From contig NZ_JAAQPI010000021.1 in the NCBI RefSeq assembly GCF_011683955.1, positions 31,193 through 95,192 on the forward strand: 64,000 nucleotides of DNA. The letters run 5' to 3'. This DNA comes from Pseudomaricurvus alkylphenolicus. GTDB lineage: Bacteria > Pseudomonadota > Gammaproteobacteria > Pseudomonadales > Cellvibrionaceae. Below, one piece after another: positions 61,606 through 64,000 of the stretch (position 1 is its first letter; each line of letters starts with the position of its first letter). Made by a program: the position numbers and the translations under genes. The notes below the pieces were generated by a model. It was not told the DNA's origin, made no database searches, and was given only the letters and a program-made list of their open reading frames with translations.

Positions 61606-62808
61606 ATGTTAATCACGGACGACACTACTCTGAGCCAATCTGGCACTCACTCCTGTCGAAGCCCGCTCCAAGGGCGATGGACTCTGGCGACACTCTTCCA
61701 GTCTTTGACGCTGGTAGCTGTTTATACGCTGACATTGGCTGCTTCGTCTGCGAGCGCACGATGCCTGGACAATACCTCAACCGACACCAGGTTTTTGGTC
61801 TACGCAGAACGATACGCGCAAACTTGCCTTGATGACAGTGCGGTATACGCACAGGCAATTAACTCGCTTGATGCCAACAACAAAAAGCTCGATTTGGACA
61901 AACGCTTAGGCAAAGTCATCGCTTCGTTAAACGTGCTTAAACAAGGTGTCTCAGGTGGGCGTCCTAACTCTGACTCTTCAGCCGCAGACGCATTAGAGAG
62001 CGCGTTAAACAAAGCTATAGACACCTCAGCTGATCTTCAGCTTGCCTATTTAACCACTCCCCAAAGCCAGGCTTTGGTCGCAGATGAAGGCCTTGCCATT
62101 AACAAGTGGGGATATGGCGCAGGGAGCCACGTGATTTGGCGAGCAGTGATCCTGCAGCCGCTGTTGGATCAAGGCTGTGCCGCGAGAGACGTTACCTTCT
62201 CAGTCGACTCCACTTGTTACAACTACTTTCATCAAAAATTAGCAGGGTTGGCGGAGATCTATGGCATAGTAAGAGAGCAGATACTACCGGTTGCCGTCAC
62301 TCCCATCGGGCAAATGAGCATCAAACGCTACGCCGATCGGGTCGCTAGGTGGGAATCCTACTTCAAAGACACTCAGTTCCAGTACCCCTGGGAGCTTATT
62401 GTTAACCGACGATTCACCTACAACTGGCATGAAATCGCCAAGGAAGACAGCATTCCCACCAAACGCTACATACTTCTGCACCCGGATGTGGGTGCCCTCT
62501 ATGCCGATAACGACGGCGATGACCAGACCGATTTGGCCCTGGTGATGCAGTGGGCTGGTATTCAGTGGTGGCAGGAATGGGACAAAGACAACCGAGCCAA
62601 GCACCCCATCGGCGTCTCTGTGGTGTCAACATTTGTGGATCTGCCAGAGATGGATGAGCATGGTTTTGGATTCATGTTCCACTACAAACGCTTTGGACTG
62701 TCGGTAACCAAACACGGTGATGACACAGCAGTATTTTTTAACCTGAAGTTAGCCGAGTGGATCGATGGTGGGGACTGGAAGGCCAAACTGAAGAAAGAGG
62801 GGGATTAG
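61606..62808 (+). CDS. Secreted/periplasmic hypothetical protein, 400 aa
   Basis: A 400-aa protein. Residues about 25-48 hold a hydrophobic core (TLATLFQSLTLVAVYTLTLA) followed by an ASSASARC signal-peptidase-like site. The mature protein has a helical first half (DANNKKLDLDKRLGKVIASL) and a second half rich in Trp, Asp and Tyr (LHPDVGALYADNDGDDQTDL, WAGIQWWQEWDKDNRA) that could be a catalytic or calcium-binding part. No family recognised. It follows the lipase-like gene by 1 base between stop and start codons; pairing of a cytoplasmic hydrolase with an exported protein is unusual. A signal peptide with a long N-region (25 residues) needs checking. Confidence 0.6.
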   Translation: MLITDDTTLSQSGTHSCRSPLQGRWTLATLFQSLTLVAVYTLTLAASSASARCLDNTSTDTRFLVYAERYAQTCLDDSAVYAQAINSLDANNKKLDLDKRLGKVIASLNVLKQGVSGGRPNSDSSAADALESALNKAIDTSADLQLAYLTTPQSQALVADEGLAINKWGYGAGSHVIWRAVILQPLLDQGCAARDVTFSVDSTCYNYFHQKLAGLAEIYGIVREQILPVAVTPIGQMSIKRYADRVARWESYFKDTQFQYPWELIVNRRFTYNWHEIAKEDSIPTKRYILLHPDVGALYADNDGDDQTDLALVMQWAGIQWWQEWDKDNRAKHPIGVSVVSTFVDLPEMDEHGFGFMFHYKRFGLSVTKHGDDTAVFFNLKLAEWIDGGDWKAKLKKEGD

Positions 62809-63007
62809 CGGATTGACAATTTTCCATTTTAAGCAGCTGGTCGTTCTGCTAGCAGCATGGCCGCTGCTTGCCATCCTGTATTAACTGGATGGTGAGCTCT
62901 TGTTATGGTTTCGATGGAACGAGCCAAAGCAAGCGAGGTAACCCGTTTTGCGTGAAAGACCAAACGGCGAGATTTAGGTATGCGAGATCCGAATCTTTAG
63001 GATGGCG

Positions 63008-63121
63008 ATGACCAAACAGTGTGACTCGGTATTGGATTTGCTCAACATCGGTCACTATGAGCACTTTTACGACCAGCTTAACGAATGGCACAAAGCTGGT
63101 TTGACGTTGATTGGCTATTGA
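63008..63121 (+). pseudogene. Short C-terminal-like remnant (37 aa)
   Basis: A 37-codon frame (MTKQCDSVLDLLNIGHYEHF, then DQLNEWHKAGLTLIGY, stop) in the 1-kb gene-free stretch 62809-63804. It looks like coding sequence but has no ribosome-binding site and no recognisable family. Confidence 0.25.
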
Positions 63122-63176
63122 ATCCAACTCCACTTAGCGTGCTGCGACGTGACGCTCATATCAAAGAGTATACTAT

Positions 63177-63395
63177 CCGACGAATTAAGCACTTTCTGTG
63201 AAACTTTAGCACTTTGCGTGGTCGTCCATCCAAAATAGGGAATTCCTCGTAGAAATATCAATATGTCCGATAAATATCATTATCGGACATATTGATATTG
63301 TCGAAAAATTGCCTATAATTCTGGACGACCACAGAAAGTACTTAATTTTTCCACGCAAAGTGCTAAAGTTTCACAAAAAGTGCTTAATTTGTCGG
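63177..63395. repeat. 219-bp foldback element (nested palindromes)
   Basis: The outer arms are 45 bp (63177-63221 and 63351-63395) and are inverted with 43 of 45 identical positions; each begins CCGAC and contains AAGCACTTT and TTAGCACTTTGCGTGG. Inside, GTCGTCCA (63221-63228) pairs with TGGACGAC (63322-63329). At the centre AATATCAATATGTCCGATAA (63254-63273) pairs perfectly with 63280-63299 across a 6-nt spacer. There is no open frame. It looks like a MITE or foldback transposon; the right arm is preceded by a third AGAAAGTACTTAATTTTT word. Confidence 0.85.
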
Positions 63396-63663
63396 ACAGT
63401 GAAAAATCCACATTTTTTAGCGCATTCCTTTCTATCAAAGCCTTCTGAAAGAGTGTAGACGAATAATGTGAAGGCCACTTTTCTAGCTTTTTAGTCCAGA
63501 AAATCACTATTCATTTCCTCGATTTCAACATCCAAAACCGATCAGCTTTTCCAAAAACGTTACGATTCTCGAGAATTTCAGCAATACTTTCTCCTTCAAA
63601 AAACTATATACTGCTGGGCTTACTTCATCTTTTTATCTGGGAATAATAAATTAAGCTATTCAA

Positions 63664-63742
63664 TTTAACATAACGGGAATTATGTGAACTTTGATTGTAG
63701 GCGCAATATAGTAATGTCCTATTTGAGCAATTTAGAAATGTC
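63664..63742 (+). repeat. Left end of ISNCY-like element
   Basis: TTAACATAACGGGAATTATG is followed by AATGTCCTATTTGAGC and TTTAGAAATGTCCGC, the tandem AATGTCC words expected at a transposase-binding end. It precedes the transposase start by about 60 bp and resembles the relics at 54.4 kb. Confidence 0.65.
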
Positions 63743-63804
63743 CGCTTTTGCGTATGATATTCGGCCCTTTACCGGACAGATCGACGCATTAGGAGCCATT
63801 TTCG

Positions 63805-64000
63805 ATGGGAAGTTTGCTGACTATGGGACAGAAACAACTGGACAGACTCACGATCCTGGAGCGTGTTAAAGACCGTCGATTAACTCAATCAGAGGCCGCC
63901 AGATTGCTGGGCATCAGTGATCGTCAAGTGAGACGGCTTTATAGCGCCTACAGCGACCAAGGCGCTCAAGCGTTGGTTTCCAAACACTACGGTCGTACAA
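63805..64000 (+). CDS. ISNCY-family transposase, 5' part
   Basis: The first 65 codons of a transposase cut off by the window end. The helix-turn-helix reads LERVKDRRLTQSEAARLLG, then SDRQVRRLYSAYSDQGAQ and ALVSKHYGRT, characteristic of ISNCY-type transposases. ATG at 63805 or 63823. A probable IS end lies just upstream. If the rest is intact outside the window, this is a complete element. Confidence 0.8.
   Translation, partial: MGSLLTMGQKQLDRLTILERVKDRRLTQSEAARLLGISDRQVRRLYSAYSDQGAQALVSKHYGRT

Noticed and set aside
54400..62808. Integron cassette array
   Set aside because: No attC-like sites between the genes, and gene orientations alternate.
1..64000. tRNA or rRNA genes
   Set aside because: No cloverleaf-type sequence with a CCA end or rRNA signature was noticed by eye; a tRNAscan run would be decisive.

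Overview
The window looks like part of a secondary replicon (plasmid, megaplasmid or chromid) of a marine-type gammaproteobacterium. It opens with a plasmid-style replication and partition block. A minus-strand initiator gene overlaps a DnaT-like gene, and an origin with eight iterons about 21 bp apart separates them from parA and parB. Downstream lie a strong terminator and a 16-bp palindrome one base away from the canonical chromosomal parS. Base composition is near 50% GC in most of the window and clearly AT-richer in the toxin-antitoxin and 54.4-55.8 kb regions. The genus cannot be fixed from the sequence. The broad look (DUF1302/DUF1329/RND cluster, TonB receptors, c-di-GMP enzymes, leuA with an Lrp regulator) fits oceanic Gammaproteobacteria.

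Layout: 0.1-5.4 kb replication/partition; 5.6-7.4 kb a two-gene lysis pair (SH3-muramidase plus GTA-type holin) without other phage genes; 7.8-10.3 kb leuA diverging from an Lrp/AsnC regulator; 10.4-15.6 kb small hypotheticals, Hsp20, an ECF41-type sigma factor, a TetR repressor facing an internally deleted peroxiredoxin-like gene, and a PAS-GGDEF protein. 15.9-32.9 kb is a catabolic island: Baeyer-Villiger monooxygenase, alpha/beta hydrolase, AraC regulator, a sigma-54 activator diverging from a DUF1302-DUF1329-YCF48-RND-CoA transferase operon with an excellent -24/-12 promoter, then a TonB-dependent receptor. The likely logic is uptake or export of a hydrophobic ketone-type compound, oxidation to an ester, hydrolysis, and activation of a 3-oxoacid; the substrate is unknown. 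A dual-sensor GGDEF/EAL protein follows (33.0-36.1 kb).

37-47 kb is a toxin-antitoxin island with IS debris: a complete hipBST operon, a Fic protein fused to an AbiEi-like N-terminus behind four 12-bp repeats at exactly 23-bp spacing, vapBC, phd-parE, and two antitoxin pseudogenes each cut by an in-frame TAG. IS3 and IS630 fragments and copies of a short IS-end palindrome are scattered through it. An azoreductase, a deaminase and a LysR regulator sit in the middle.

47.2-53.8 kb is a giant repeat protein (3 x 134 aa, then 12 x 92 aa with no length change) whose DUF4214 tail is cut by a one-base frameshift. A fragment of its 3' end and a neighbouring 126-aa gene occur a second time at 11.4-11.9 kb, with the opposite half decayed. 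54.4-62.8 kb holds poorly characterised accessory genes: a permuted NlpC/P60-like protein, YjbR-family and DUF1963 proteins, two small membrane proteins, a lipase-fold protein and a secreted protein. The window ends with a 219-bp foldback element and the 5' part of an ISNCY-like transposase.
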